A stretch of DNA of 64,000 bases from Paraburkholderia metrosideri (GTDB lineage: Bacteria; Pseudomonadota; Gammaproteobacteria; Burkholderiales; Burkholderiaceae). This document shows, piece by piece, positions 35,338 through 44,258 of this stretch. The position numbers and the translations under genes are program-made. Each line of letters opens with the position of its first letter. The first letter of the stretch is position 1. The notes below the pieces were generated by a model. That model was not told the origin of the DNA. It made no database searches and saw nothing but the letters and a program-made list of their open reading frames with translations. The DNA is taken from positions 558,001 to 622,000 of the forward strand of contig NZ_CAJHCP010000003.1 of assembly GCF_904848625.1 (NCBI RefSeq), written 5' to 3'.

Positions 35338-36528
35338 TCAGGCCTTGACGTGTCCCGAATCGAGTTCCCTGATCGCCAGCCAGCGACGCTTCATGCGCCG
35401 CAGCGGACTCAGCAGACAATAGAATTGCAGCGCGGGAAACGGGTCTTGCCAACGGAAATAGCCATCGACGATCCTCGTGCGCTCGGGCAGTACATCGGCC
35501 GGCACCCGGTCGGTAAATGACGCCCACCACGCCACCGGCACCCGGCACGGACGGTCGGGAATCGGCGGCAGTCCGACTTCATGCCGATACGCGGCCAGCG
35601 GAATATTGACGCCGCTGAGCGTGGCGATTTCTTCCTGCCAGTCCGTGCGGCCGACCGTCGGCTCGACCATCACGAAGCGCCGGTAGTTGTCGTCCCATTT
35701 ATATTCGATGCTGCCCATGCCGTCGAAACCGGCCTGCTCGGCAAACGACAGGGTCAGCGGCTCGAGAATGGCCCGCGCTTCGGGCGCGGCAACGCAGATT
35801 GCCGTACTGCCCACGCCGGGCGGCGAACTCAGAACCTTGCGGCCAGTAAAAATGCTGACCACATTGCCGCCGTCGCCGCGATAAAAGAGTGTGAAATGGA
35901 TATTGCTGTCGGGCCCTTCGATCCATTCCTGCGCAATAATGCCGCCCGGCGAATTCAGCATGGCGAGAGCTCGCTCGCGCGCCTCGGACAACGAGTCGAC
36001 GCGAACGGCCCGCTCTTTGTCTCCTCTCAGTACGTTGCGTTTGTCTTCCGGTTTAAGCACGCACGGATAGCGCAACTCCGACAGATATTCGATGTCGGAC
36101 GCCCGCTGCAAAATCACGGACCGTGGGACCGGAAAATTATGCTGCTGGGCGAAAGCGTGAAATCTCGCCTTGTTCGACAACATCTTGACGGTGTCGTCTA
36201 CCGGAAGACGGAAACGAAACCAGTTAGCCAGTACTTCGCGATTTTCGGAAACAGCGTGCACCGCGTCTTCGTCAGTCAATATCAGTACCGGTGGGCGGCT
36301 GAACTTTTTGCCCAGTTCGATCATGTCGTCGGCAAAGGTCTTGCCGATAAAGCTCTTGATGAAATAACCGCTAACGTGGCGGCTCCACAAGCCCGCACTG
36401 GTATTTCTCGTATCCACCGCAATAATCGGAACTCCAGCGGGAGCGAGCGATCGCGCCACGCCAAGTCCATTGAGCTGCGCACCGACAATCACCCCCGCCA
36501 GTTGCTCAGAACCGTATGCGCTCGTCAT
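35338..36528 (-). CDS. ATP-grasp carboxylate-amine ligase-like protein
   Basis: A 396-residue soluble protein. Residues ~10-95 form a pre-ATP-grasp Rossmann domain (GVIVGAQLNGLGVARSLA), and residues ~115-330 the ATP-grasp fold. The central block is LRYPCVLKPEDKRNVLRG with the ATP-contacting Lys, and the C-terminal metal-ligand block is GFDGMGSIEYKWDD and FVMVEPTVGRTDWQEE. Such proteins are found in exopolysaccharide clusters and may attach amino-acid decorations, but the substrate is unknown. It lies directly upstream of the flippase fragment, as if both belonged to one former polysaccharide locus. Confidence 0.82.
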   Translation of the reverse strand: MTSAYGSEQLAGVIVGAQLNGLGVARSLAPAGVPIIAVDTRNTSAGLWSRHVSGYFIKSFIGKTFADDMIELGKKFSRPPVLILTDEDAVHAVSENREVLANWFRFRLPVDDTVKMLSNKARFHAFAQQHNFPVPRSVILQRASDIEYLSELRYPCVLKPEDKRNVLRGDKERAVRVDSLSEARERALAMLNSPGGIIAQEWIEGPDSNIHFTLFYRGDGGNVVSIFTGRKVLSSPPGVGSTAICVAAPEARAILEPLTLSFAEQAGFDGMGSIEYKWDDNYRRFVMVEPTVGRTDWQEEIATLSGVNIPLAAYRHEVGLPPIPDRPCRVPVAWWASFTDRVPADVLPERTRIVDGYFRWQDPFPALQFYCLLSPLRRMKRRWLAIRELDSGHVKA

Positions 36529-37021
36529 AGTCTCGATTCCCTTAGCCTTCGTATGTGCGTAAGCCCGCTACCCTCATCGGAATTAACGCGACGAACCATC
36601 GAAGCGGAACACAAAACCGTTAGCCGCCTCACAGAAGGGCGCGTGGTGTTCAAGCTGTGACATTGGGACGAAAATCCTGCCCGAGCGCAGGCCGACGCAT
36701 CGTGGCATGCGCCGTGTTTAAAACAACAGATGTTTCGCCGCAACGCAGCACAAGCCTTTGGAAGTTTCCGCGTAAAACAGACTCTACGACTGGGCCTTGG
36801 GGCAATCCGTGCGCCGCCGCACAGAGGTCGGTAAAAACTGAGGAAAGGGTTTTCCTCTTACCAGTAACATTCACTTGATGCACGCCGCGAATGGGCGAGA
36901 GAGCGAGGCAGGCACCGGTTTCACGAATCAATCCGTGCTGCGATCGGCAAGTTCTGCGAAGAAGTCTGCTTCAGTAGACGAAAGCGTGCGCGGCGACCCA
37001 GGGCGCCGCGCCACAGACACG
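36529..37021. other. Gene-poor interval
   Basis: About 490 bases lie between the ATP-grasp start and the aminotransferase stop. A short palindrome with GAGGAAA/TTTTCCTC arms lies at about 36839-36856. Minor frames here lack ribosome-binding sites and family features. The part beside 36529 should carry the ATP-grasp promoter. Confidence 0.4.
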
Positions 37022-38245
37022 CTATTTGCCTTCCGACAGACCCCGTTCGAGCGCGGCGACACCCGCAGGCAGATCGACTTTCACGCCGAGGTCTACCATC
37101 GTCCGCCCGAGCGCATGGACCGTGCGGAACAAGTTGTGTTCACGGCATTGCTCGCCCATCTGTCCGATCCGGACAATCGGCAAACCGAATGAACCGGAGA
37201 TTTCCACCTGATGCTGCCGCGAGATATGCGAGCAGACATCCGCCGGTGTCAGCCCGGCCGGCACTTCGATCCCGACCACCGAATTCAGGCGGCAAGGCGC
37301 CGGCGCATACAACTGCAAGCCCAGCGCGGTCACGCCCTGCTGCAACGCCAGCGAACATTTCAGATGGCGCGCAAAGCGCTTTTCGAGCGTTTCGGAGCAC
37401 ACCAGCCGCAACGCCTCGTGCAACGCGAGCACACCCGACACGGGCGCCGTGTAGTGATAGCCGGCGTTATGCCAGAAGTTTTCCGCGAGCGACGCATCGA
37501 GGCACCAATGCGCATTCGGCGCGGTTCGTCCTTTGACGCGCGCCCATGCGGCGTCCGAAAACGCGATCAGCGACACGCCCGGAATCGACGACAGGCCCTT
37601 CTGCCCGCCCGTAATCACCGCGTCGATACCCCAGGCGTCCATTTCGAGCGGCATCGTGCTTAACGTACACACCGCATCGACGATCACCAGTGCGCCGGCG
37701 GCTTTCGCCAGCGCGGCGATGTCTTTCAGATGGTAGTTCCACACCGTATTCGACGTCTCACCCTGCACCACGGTCACGATCTCGGGACGCTCGCGGCGAA
37801 TCGCCTCGGCGATCTGGTCGAGACTCGCCACGGTGCGGTCGTCCACTTCGAGCGTGCTCACCTTCGCGCCGACGCGCCGGCCCATCTCGCCCATCCGGTC
37901 GCTGAAGAAGCCGTTCTTGATGCACAACACGCGGGTGCCTTCCCACGCGAGGTTCGAGATCGCCATTTCCATTGCGGCCGATCCCGGTCCCGCCACGCCC
38001 AGCACCCATTTCGATTGCGTCTGGAACACGTAGCGAGCCATCGTCTTCACCTGGCCGATCACCTTGACCATCGTGGCGCCCAGGTGATTGATCACGATCG
38101 TATTGGCTTTGGCGACGGCCGCGGGAATCGGCACAGGGCCGGCGCCCATCATCAATAACGGCTCTTCTGGGAGGATGGCGTCGAGCGATTCGACAACCGG
38201 ACAGGGCACTGCGGATGCAACGGTATGGGATGAGGGAGTCGGCAT
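37022..38245 (-). CDS. Class V aminotransferase (alanine-glyoxylate / pyridoxamine-pyruvate type)
   Basis: A 407-residue PLP enzyme of aminotransferase class V. The N-terminal PLLMMGAGPVPIPAAV and the PLP-contacting GPGSAAMEMAISNL are typical of alanine-glyoxylate and serine-pyruvate transaminases. VVQGETSNTVWN carries the acceptor-site Asn/Glu. The PLP-binding Lys is in ITGGQKGLSSIPG (residue ~210), preceded by the Asp of VDAVCTLSTMPLEMD. Downstream of asdA by ~150 bases on the same strand with a hairpin between them, it may use the alanine produced by that enzyme as amino donor. Substrate pair is inferred. Confidence 0.86.
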   Translation of the reverse strand: MPTPSSHTVASAVPCPVVESLDAILPEEPLLMMGAGPVPIPAAVAKANTIVINHLGATMVKVIGQVKTMARYVFQTQSKWVLGVAGPGSAAMEMAISNLAWEGTRVLCIKNGFFSDRMGEMGRRVGAKVSTLEVDDRTVASLDQIAEAIRRERPEIVTVVQGETSNTVWNYHLKDIAALAKAAGALVIVDAVCTLSTMPLEMDAWGIDAVITGGQKGLSSIPGVSLIAFSDAAWARVKGRTAPNAHWCLDASLAENFWHNAGYHYTAPVSGVLALHEALRLVCSETLEKRFARHLKCSLALQQGVTALGLQLYAPAPCRLNSVVGIEVPAGLTPADVCSHISRQHQVEISGSFGLPIVRIGQMGEQCREHNLFRTVHALGRTMVDLGVKVDLPAGVAALERGLSEGK

Positions 38246-38283
38246 GATCGGTACGTGAATGTCAGAACGCTAAAGGAACAAAT

Positions 38284-38312
38284 GGCCTCACCAGCGTGAT
38301 GCCGGTGAGGCC
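38284..38312 (-). terminator. Hairpin between aspartate decarboxylase and aminotransferase genes
   Basis: A perfect 9-bp stem (GGCCTCACC and GGTGAGGCC) with an 11-base loop is followed on the minus strand by ATTTGTTCC. The T-run is weak, so it may attenuate rather than end transcription from the asdA side. Confidence 0.5.
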
Positions 38313-38393
38313 ACTCGTCCGATCATTCACCGATCCGCGCGATTGCGCAAGTTTTTTGACTATGCTTATACGTTCGCGCAGCGCAATGCACCG

Positions 38394-40058
38394 CTATTTC
38401 ACAGCAGTTTTGTCCAGCTTCTTGCCGGTCGCCGCGTTGAAACGCTCCACGTAATCTTCGATCAGCTTGCGCAGCGCGCGACCGATCTGCCGATAGTCAG
38501 ACTCGTTCAGATTAGCCAGCGACACGCGGCCCGACGGATGCTGGGTCCCGAAGCCACGCCCCGGCAGCAGCACGACGCGCGCCTCGCGCGCCAGCCGGAA
38601 CAGCAATTCGGTCGGCTCGGTGTTCTTGTAAAGCCACTCGACGAACTCGCGCCCGTACATCCGCTCGCCAAGAAACTCGATGTCGAGAATCGTGTAGTAA
38701 TCGACCTGATTCGGATCGTCGTCTTCGAACGAAATGCCGACCTCTTCGTAGAGCGCCTGTTTGCGTTTGCGGATCAGGCGCTTCAGCGCGTTCTTGTACG
38801 CGTCCGGCGTGTCCATCAGCGAGAACAACGAGAACAGCACCATCTGCACCTGCTGCGGTGTCGATAGCCCCGCCGTGTGATTGAGCGCGACGGTGCGGCT
38901 GTCGGCCACCAGGCGGTCGATGAACTTGAGCTTGTCCGGCTCGGTCGTGATCGACTCGTAACGCTCGTGCAACTGCTTCTTCGCTTCTTTCGGCAATTCG
39001 GCGATCAGCTTGTCGAGCACGTTGTCGCGATGCGTCGCAATCGTGCCTAGACGCCAGCCGGTCGCGCCGAAGTACTTCGAATACGAGTACACCAGAATGG
39101 TGTTCTTCGGCGCGAGCGCGAACAGCGACACGAAGTCGTCGGCGAAGGTGCCGTACACGTCGTCGGTCAGCAGAATCAGATCGGGGCGTTCCTTGACGAT
39201 ATCGGCGATGTACTGGAGGCTCTCGTCGTTGATCTTCACCGACGGCGGATTGCTCGGATTCACGAGGAAGAACGCCTTCACCTTCGGATCGCGCAGCTTG
39301 TCGAGCTCCTTCTTCGAATACTGCCAGCCGGTAGCCACATCCGCTTCGAGATTCACCACGTTCAACTGATAGTCGTTCAGACGCGGAATCTCGATGTACG
39401 GCGTGAAAATCGGCATGCCGAGTGCGATGGTGTCGCCAGGCTTGATCAAATGATTCTCGCGCATCGTGTTGAAGATGTACGTCATCGCCGCCGTGCCGCC
39501 TTCCACCGCGAACACGTCGAATTCACCGACGAACGGGTGATCGCCGATCATCTCCTTGCGCAGGTACTGTCCGACGATCAGCTCTGACAACTTCAGCATC
39601 CGGTCCGGCACCGGATAGTTCGATGCGAGAATCCCCTCGCACATTTCGTACAGGAAGTCGCCTGCGGAATAGCCGAGTTGATCGCGCACATACGAGATCG
39701 CGCCGCGCAGAAAGTCGATGCCGGCCACGCCCTTGTTCTCGCGCAGGAACAGGTCGAAGCGCTCCGTCAATCCTTCACGCTTCGGGAAGCCGCCCACACC
39801 TTCGGGCATATACGCGAACGAACGCTCGGACTCGCGCATCGCAAAGAGGCCGAGTTGCCAGAAGCCGTGACGCGGGATCGTCGCGAGGAAGTTCGGATTG
39901 CCGCGACCGGCGTTCAGCATCGATGCATTGGCGGGCCGCTCCACCGCGCCGCCGCCCGCGGCCTTGATCAGTTCGTCTTTCAGTTCGAACGGACTGAGCG
40001 CGGCGAAACCCGCTTGCGCCGTGTCCGCGTGCTTCTTGTCGCCCTTATCCTTTGCCAT
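38394..40058 (-). CDS. asdA: Aspartate 4-decarboxylase / aspartate aminotransferase
   Basis: A 554-residue PLP enzyme that removes the beta-carboxyl of L-aspartate to give L-alanine and CO2. It is longer than ordinary class I aminotransferases, with an N-terminal extension (FAALSPFELKDELIKAAGG) and MLNAGRGNPNFLATIPR that are specific to AsdA. The PLP-binding Lys is in VYSYSKYFGATGWRLG (residue ~315) and the distal Arg region reads GRGFGTQHPSGRVSLANL. The ATG at 40058 follows GGAGAAC. It lies just downstream of the AspT exchanger, its known partner: Asp(in)/Ala(out) exchange plus proton-consuming decarboxylation generates a proton-motive force. Confidence 0.95.
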   Translation of the reverse strand: MAKDKGDKKHADTAQAGFAALSPFELKDELIKAAGGGAVERPANASMLNAGRGNPNFLATIPRHGFWQLGLFAMRESERSFAYMPEGVGGFPKREGLTERFDLFLRENKGVAGIDFLRGAISYVRDQLGYSAGDFLYEMCEGILASNYPVPDRMLKLSELIVGQYLRKEMIGDHPFVGEFDVFAVEGGTAAMTYIFNTMRENHLIKPGDTIALGMPIFTPYIEIPRLNDYQLNVVNLEADVATGWQYSKKELDKLRDPKVKAFFLVNPSNPPSVKINDESLQYIADIVKERPDLILLTDDVYGTFADDFVSLFALAPKNTILVYSYSKYFGATGWRLGTIATHRDNVLDKLIAELPKEAKKQLHERYESITTEPDKLKFIDRLVADSRTVALNHTAGLSTPQQVQMVLFSLFSLMDTPDAYKNALKRLIRKRKQALYEEVGISFEDDDPNQVDYYTILDIEFLGERMYGREFVEWLYKNTEPTELLFRLAREARVVLLPGRGFGTQHPSGRVSLANLNESDYRQIGRALRKLIEDYVERFNAATGKKLDKTAVK

Positions 40059-40147
40059 GATGCGTTCTCCAATAAGCAGGTGAAAGACGCCGGTGCCGCG
40101 ACGGTCGCACCGTTCGCGGCCGGCGTGAGAGAGAGGGATGAACGGCG

Positions 40148-41830
40148 CTACACGAGCCCGACCACGAGCGGCCCCAGCAGCGTCAGCGCGACGTTCGCAA
40201 TCGCATAGGTAATTGCGAACGGCACGGTCGGCACCGCGCTTTCGGCTTTGTCGAGCACGCCGCCGAACGCCGGATTCGCGCTGCGCGAGCCCGACAGTGC
40301 GCCGGCCAGAATCGCCGCGTTGTTGTACTTCAGCACGTAGCGGCCGAACAGCATGGTCAGCAGCAACGGGAACAACGTGACGAACACGCCGAGCAGGAAG
40401 ATCGTGACGCCCAGTTGCTTGACCGTCACGACGGCCTGCAATCCCGAGTTGAGGCCGACCACCACCACGAATGCCGCGAGACCGAAATCCTGCAGCAGCC
40501 GCGACGCAGCCGACGGCATCACGCCGTACATCGGATGCTTGCCGCGCATCCAGCCGAACAGCAGACCAGCCAGCAGACAGCCGCCGCCCGAACCCAGCGT
40601 CAGCGGAATGCCGCCCACGTTGATGACGATCAGGCCGATCAGAAGACCGAGCACGAGGCCGACGCCCATATAGATGAAGTCGGTCTTGATGGTGCGTGGC
40701 AACTCGTAGCCCGCTGTGTCGACGGCGCGTTTGGTATCTTTCGGCGAGCCGTAGAAGGTGATCACGTCGCCGTGTTCGAGTTTGGTTTCCGGCAGAATCG
40801 GCAGCGGCTGACCGGCGCGCGTGATGTTCTGCAGATAGACGCCGTGGCGCATATCGCGATCCAGCACCTGCCGCGCTGCGGCGATCGTCGTGTGATTCAT
40901 GCCTTTGCGCGTGAACACGCCGTCGCGCGTCTGCATGACGATGCCGATGCCCTCTTCGTCGGCCACTTCGCTGCCGTTCGAGCCGAACGCGACCACCGCC
41001 TCGCGGCGGCCCACCACCAGCACGATGTCGTTCAGTTGCAGCACGAGGTCGGGCGTCGGGTCGAGCACCTGACCGTCACGCTTGATCCGCTCGATCGTCA
41101 GGCCGTCCTGATGCTGCGTCTCGACGGCCTGCACGGTTTTGCCCGCGCTGACGTCGATCTTGTACACGCGTCCCACCAGTTCGGGCAATGCCGATATCTG
41201 GCCGGGCGCGTTCGCCGACACACCCGACTTGAGGTCGCGCTCCGCGTCGATCGCCGCCTCTCGCAAGCCCTGCCCCATGAACTTCGGCAAGATATTCACG
41301 CAGACGATAATCGCGCCGAGCGAGCCGAACACATAGGTCACCGCGTACGCAATCGCCACGTCCGACTGCAGCGACTTCACCTGGTCGGCGGGCAGTCCGA
41401 GCCGTGCGATCGCATCGCCCGCCGTGCCGATGATCGCCGATTGCGTCAGCGCGCCGCCGGCGAGCCCAGCGGCAAGTCCCTTGTTCAGATGGAACAGCTT
41501 CGCGCAGATCACCACGGTGACCAGCGCCGACACGGCAAGAAACACCGCCATCGCGATTTCCCGCAGCGTCTTGCGATTGAGCGAATTGAAAAAGCCTGGA
41601 CCGGAGTCATAGCCGACCGCATAGATGAACACGGCGAACATCACCGACTTCACGCCGTTGTCGATCGTCACGCCCACCTGGCTGACCACGACCGCCGCCA
41701 GCAGCGAACCGCCCACGCCGCCCAACTGGAATTTGCCAAAGTTGATCTGCCCGATGAAGTAACCGATCGCGAGCGACAGGAACAGCGCAATCTCGGGTGA
41801 TTTGTGAAAGATGTTATGTAGCCAGTCCAT
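40148..41830 (-). CDS. aspT: Aspartate-alanine antiporter AspT
   Basis: A 560-residue AAE-family exchanger. Two membrane halves each begin with a related glycine-rich helix set: IGYFIGQINFGKFQLGGVGGSL at the start and TLGSGGGCLLAGLLFGWMRG near residue 415. A large cytoplasmic loop (residues ~200-380) holds two TrkA-C-type domains. The ATG at 41830 has GAGGGC upstream and starts like its paralogue (MDWLHNIFHKSPEIALFLSLA); the frame is open to 41881. It is 89 bases upstream of asdA, forming the classic asdA-aspT pair, here in the order aspT then asdA. Confidence 0.92.
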   Translation of the reverse strand: MDWLHNIFHKSPEIALFLSLAIGYFIGQINFGKFQLGGVGGSLLAAVVVSQVGVTIDNGVKSVMFAVFIYAVGYDSGPGFFNSLNRKTLREIAMAVFLAVSALVTVVICAKLFHLNKGLAAGLAGGALTQSAIIGTAGDAIARLGLPADQVKSLQSDVAIAYAVTYVFGSLGAIIVCVNILPKFMGQGLREAAIDAERDLKSGVSANAPGQISALPELVGRVYKIDVSAGKTVQAVETQHQDGLTIERIKRDGQVLDPTPDLVLQLNDIVLVVGRREAVVAFGSNGSEVADEEGIGIVMQTRDGVFTRKGMNHTTIAAARQVLDRDMRHGVYLQNITRAGQPLPILPETKLEHGDVITFYGSPKDTKRAVDTAGYELPRTIKTDFIYMGVGLVLGLLIGLIVINVGGIPLTLGSGGGCLLAGLLFGWMRGKHPMYGVMPSAASRLLQDFGLAAFVVVVGLNSGLQAVVTVKQLGVTIFLLGVFVTLFPLLLTMLFGRYVLKYNNAAILAGALSGSRSANPAFGGVLDKAESAVPTVPFAITYAIANVALTLLGPLVVGLV

Positions 41831-41977
41831 CGTGCCCTCGCTGAATAGTTGGCGATACTGAGTACTGGGTGCTGCTGACAACGGCGGTGCGGCGAGGTTT
41901 CGCGTCCCGCGTTATGAGATATGCCTGATGCATGACATGCAGGGGCCGGCCGCGCACGGCAACGCGCACCCGCCGGT

Positions 41978-43660
41978 CTAACCGAACTTGCCGGCGAGAC
42001 CGACCACAATGGGCCCCATCAATGGCAACAGAATGTTCGAGAGTGCGTAGGTGATCGTGTAGCCGATCACCGGTGTCGAATTACCGGTCACGCCGACTAG
42101 CGCGCTGATCGCCGGCGTGCTGCATTGCTGGCCGGCGATGGCGCCGAGCAGCATGGGCGCTTCGAGCTTGAGAAAGACGTGGCCGATCCATAGGGACAGC
42201 AGCCCCGGCACGAGCACCATCAGAATGCCGGCCACCGGCAGCGCCAGCCCGTACTCGCGCACCAGCTTGATCGCGTCCGGTCCTGCCGACAAACCGACTG
42301 CCGCGATAAACGTGGCGAGCCCAAAGTCCTTGAGGATTTGCGCGGCCGCCGACGGCAGCGACCCAATCAGTGGATAGCGCGAGCGGATCCAGCCGAACAG
42401 CAGCCCCGACAACAGACAGCCGCCGCCCGTGCCCAGCGCGATCGACACACCGCCAATCCGTCCGCCGAGCCGGCCGATTGCCATGCCGACCAGCACGCCG
42501 AGCGCGAGATAAATGAAATCGGTTTTCAGGGTCGGTGGCAGCACGTAGCCGAGGCGCTTCGCGCCGCGTTCGACATCGGCTTTCGCGCCGACCAGCGTCA
42601 GCACGTCGCCCCGGTTGAGTTCGGTGCCGGGTAGCGCAGGTACCGTGGTTTCAAGCCGCGTGACGGCCGCGATGTAGACCCCCCGTCCGTTTTCCGGCTT
42701 CGCCTGCTCGCGCACCTGGGCGATCGTTCGACCATGCAGGTCGCCGCGCGTCAACACGACGTCGAGCTTTTCGGCGATCACCTCGCCAAACGTGGCGCCG
42801 TCCACTTCCTCACCGAATCCCGCCGATGCCGCGACCACCGCTTCGCGCCGTCCCGCGACGAGGATCAGGTCGTCCGCAGCCAGTTGCAATTGCGGCTCGG
42901 CCGGCACGATCACGCCGGCGCGCTGCACGCGTTCGATGGTGAGATTGAAGCCGTACTGCTGCTCCAGCGCCTGAACCGTGGTTCCAGCCGCCGCGCCGAC
43001 GTGAAACGCGCGGCCCACCAGCGCGGGTGCGGCCGCTCGCTGGCCTTCGCCGAATGCGCCGTCGCCGCCCAGCTTGCGCCACACACGGTCGGCTTCTTCG
43101 CGCAGGTCGATACGCAACAGCAGCGGTGCGAACTGGCTGGTGAAGAGCACGATGGTGATCAGGCCGAACAGATAGCTCACGCTGTACGCGGTCACGATAT
43201 TGGCCTGCAGGCGCAAGGTCTCCGCGCCGCCGAGGCCGAGCTTGCCGATTGCTTCGGACGCCGTGCCGATCACCGCCGACTCCGTCGCCGCGCCGGCCAG
43301 CAGGCCGGCGGCGGTCCCGGCGTCGAGCCGCATCACGAGCACCGCGATCATGATCAGCACCAGCACCGACACGATCTCCACGACCGACAGCAATCCGTAA
43401 CGCCAGCCACGCCCGATGTTGGCAAAGAACTGCGGGCCGCCAGTGAAGCCGAGCGCGAAGATGAATAGCGCAAACGCGATGTTTTTCAGATCGGGGGCGA
43501 GGCGCGCGCCGGTCTGCCCTAATAGCAGCGATACGATCAACGTGCCGCACACGCCACCGAGCTGAATCGGCCCCACCCGAAACGAGCCGATGAAATAGCC
43601 AATTGCCAGACTCGCAAAGAGTGCGATCTCCGGTTGCGATCTGAGCAATTCACCGATCAT
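41978..43660 (-). CDS. Second AspT-type antiporter
   Basis: A 560-residue paralogue of the neighbouring AspT, of the same length and layout: the first membrane half begins EIALFASLAIGYFIGSFRVGP, a cytoplasmic loop has two TrkA-C-like domains (VGRAFHVGAAAGTTVQALEQ and LVAGRREAVVAAS), and the second half carries LGTGGGCLLSGLLFGWIRSRYP. Identity with its neighbour is clear in these blocks but low elsewhere, so it is an old duplicate. It is the first gene of the block, 147 bases upstream of aspT. It may handle another dicarboxylate/amino-acid pair or form part of the same exchanger. Confidence 0.88.
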   Translation of the reverse strand: MIGELLRSQPEIALFASLAIGYFIGSFRVGPIQLGGVCGTLIVSLLLGQTGARLAPDLKNIAFALFIFALGFTGGPQFFANIGRGWRYGLLSVVEIVSVLVLIMIAVLVMRLDAGTAAGLLAGAATESAVIGTASEAIGKLGLGGAETLRLQANIVTAYSVSYLFGLITIVLFTSQFAPLLLRIDLREEADRVWRKLGGDGAFGEGQRAAAPALVGRAFHVGAAAGTTVQALEQQYGFNLTIERVQRAGVIVPAEPQLQLAADDLILVAGRREAVVAASAGFGEEVDGATFGEVIAEKLDVVLTRGDLHGRTIAQVREQAKPENGRGVYIAAVTRLETTVPALPGTELNRGDVLTLVGAKADVERGAKRLGYVLPPTLKTDFIYLALGVLVGMAIGRLGGRIGGVSIALGTGGGCLLSGLLFGWIRSRYPLIGSLPSAAAQILKDFGLATFIAAVGLSAGPDAIKLVREYGLALPVAGILMVLVPGLLSLWIGHVFLKLEAPMLLGAIAGQQCSTPAISALVGVTGNSTPVIGYTITYALSNILLPLMGPIVVGLAGKFG

Positions 43661-44258
43661 GTTGGCTCGCCGATTGACGTTTTGTTAGTTGAAAACTGAA
43701 AACAAATCGCTCTGGAAAACGAACAAATTCTTTCCAACCTATTTGGGTCGGACAATTCTTTCGAACATTCCTTAAACCGGAGATCGGGAATCGGTGCAAC
43801 AAAAACCGCAGGCAGGGAGGATGGCGTAGTAGACGTAGAAGAAGTTACGCCGCGCCGCAGTGACGAAACCGGAATATGTTTCCGCTAGCTCGACGGTCAC
43901 TTTTTCCTCGCGAAGTTGCCTGACGCCGTGAAAAGACATAATCTTCGAATGGCCTATTTCGTACAGCATGACTAAGCATGCCTTTTCGAGTGCTTTTAAT
44001 AAATATGGTAGATCGGGACGCCTGTCAATATTATTTTCACTACAGCCTGGAGACTTCATGAAACACGATCCAGGTGAAGGCAAATACGCTTGATGCGGGT
44101 CACAGCACGATGCAGTAACGCGCGCAATGCGTGCCTTATACTGAATCACCGAAGCGCCCCGAACCGCACCGAGTTGCGCCGAACTGCACTGACCTGCCCC
44201 CTGTGCCGCGTAACGAATTCGCGGCTCTCCACGCGGCGGGTCTTTTCCGGAGTCCGCC
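43661..44258. promoter_or_regulatory. Divergent AT-rich region upstream of aspT-type gene and ldhA
   Basis: About 600 bases lie between divergent starts. GC is clearly lower from 43670 to 43760 (ATG-proximal to the AspT-type gene) with A/T-rich blocks such as GTTAGTTGAAAACTGAAAAC that could be a promoter or operator. The possible small gene at 43772-44059 lies inside. No exact promoter could be fixed. Confidence 0.4.
43772..44059 (-). CDS. Possible 95-residue protein of unknown function
   Basis: A frame of 95 residues on the minus strand, starting at an ATG at 44059. Its composition is that of a folded protein and unlike chance frames in this GC-rich DNA: LPYLLKALEKACLVMLYEIG, then VRQLREEKVTVELAETYSGF, then ARRNFFYVYYAILPACGFCC. 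A Cys-rich end is notable. There is no strong ribosome-binding site (GGATCGTGTTTC) and no family known to me. The frame continues upstream to 44308 with unlikely composition. Confidence 0.35.
   Translation of the reverse strand: MKSPGCSENNIDRRPDLPYLLKALEKACLVMLYEIGHSKIMSFHGVRQLREEKVTVELAETYSGFVTAARRNFFYVYYAILPACGFCCTDSRSPV

Noticed and set aside
36839..36856. Short palindrome with GAGGAAA arms
   Set aside because: It is small and has no neighbours that need a terminator at that point; kept only as a note in the interval entry.
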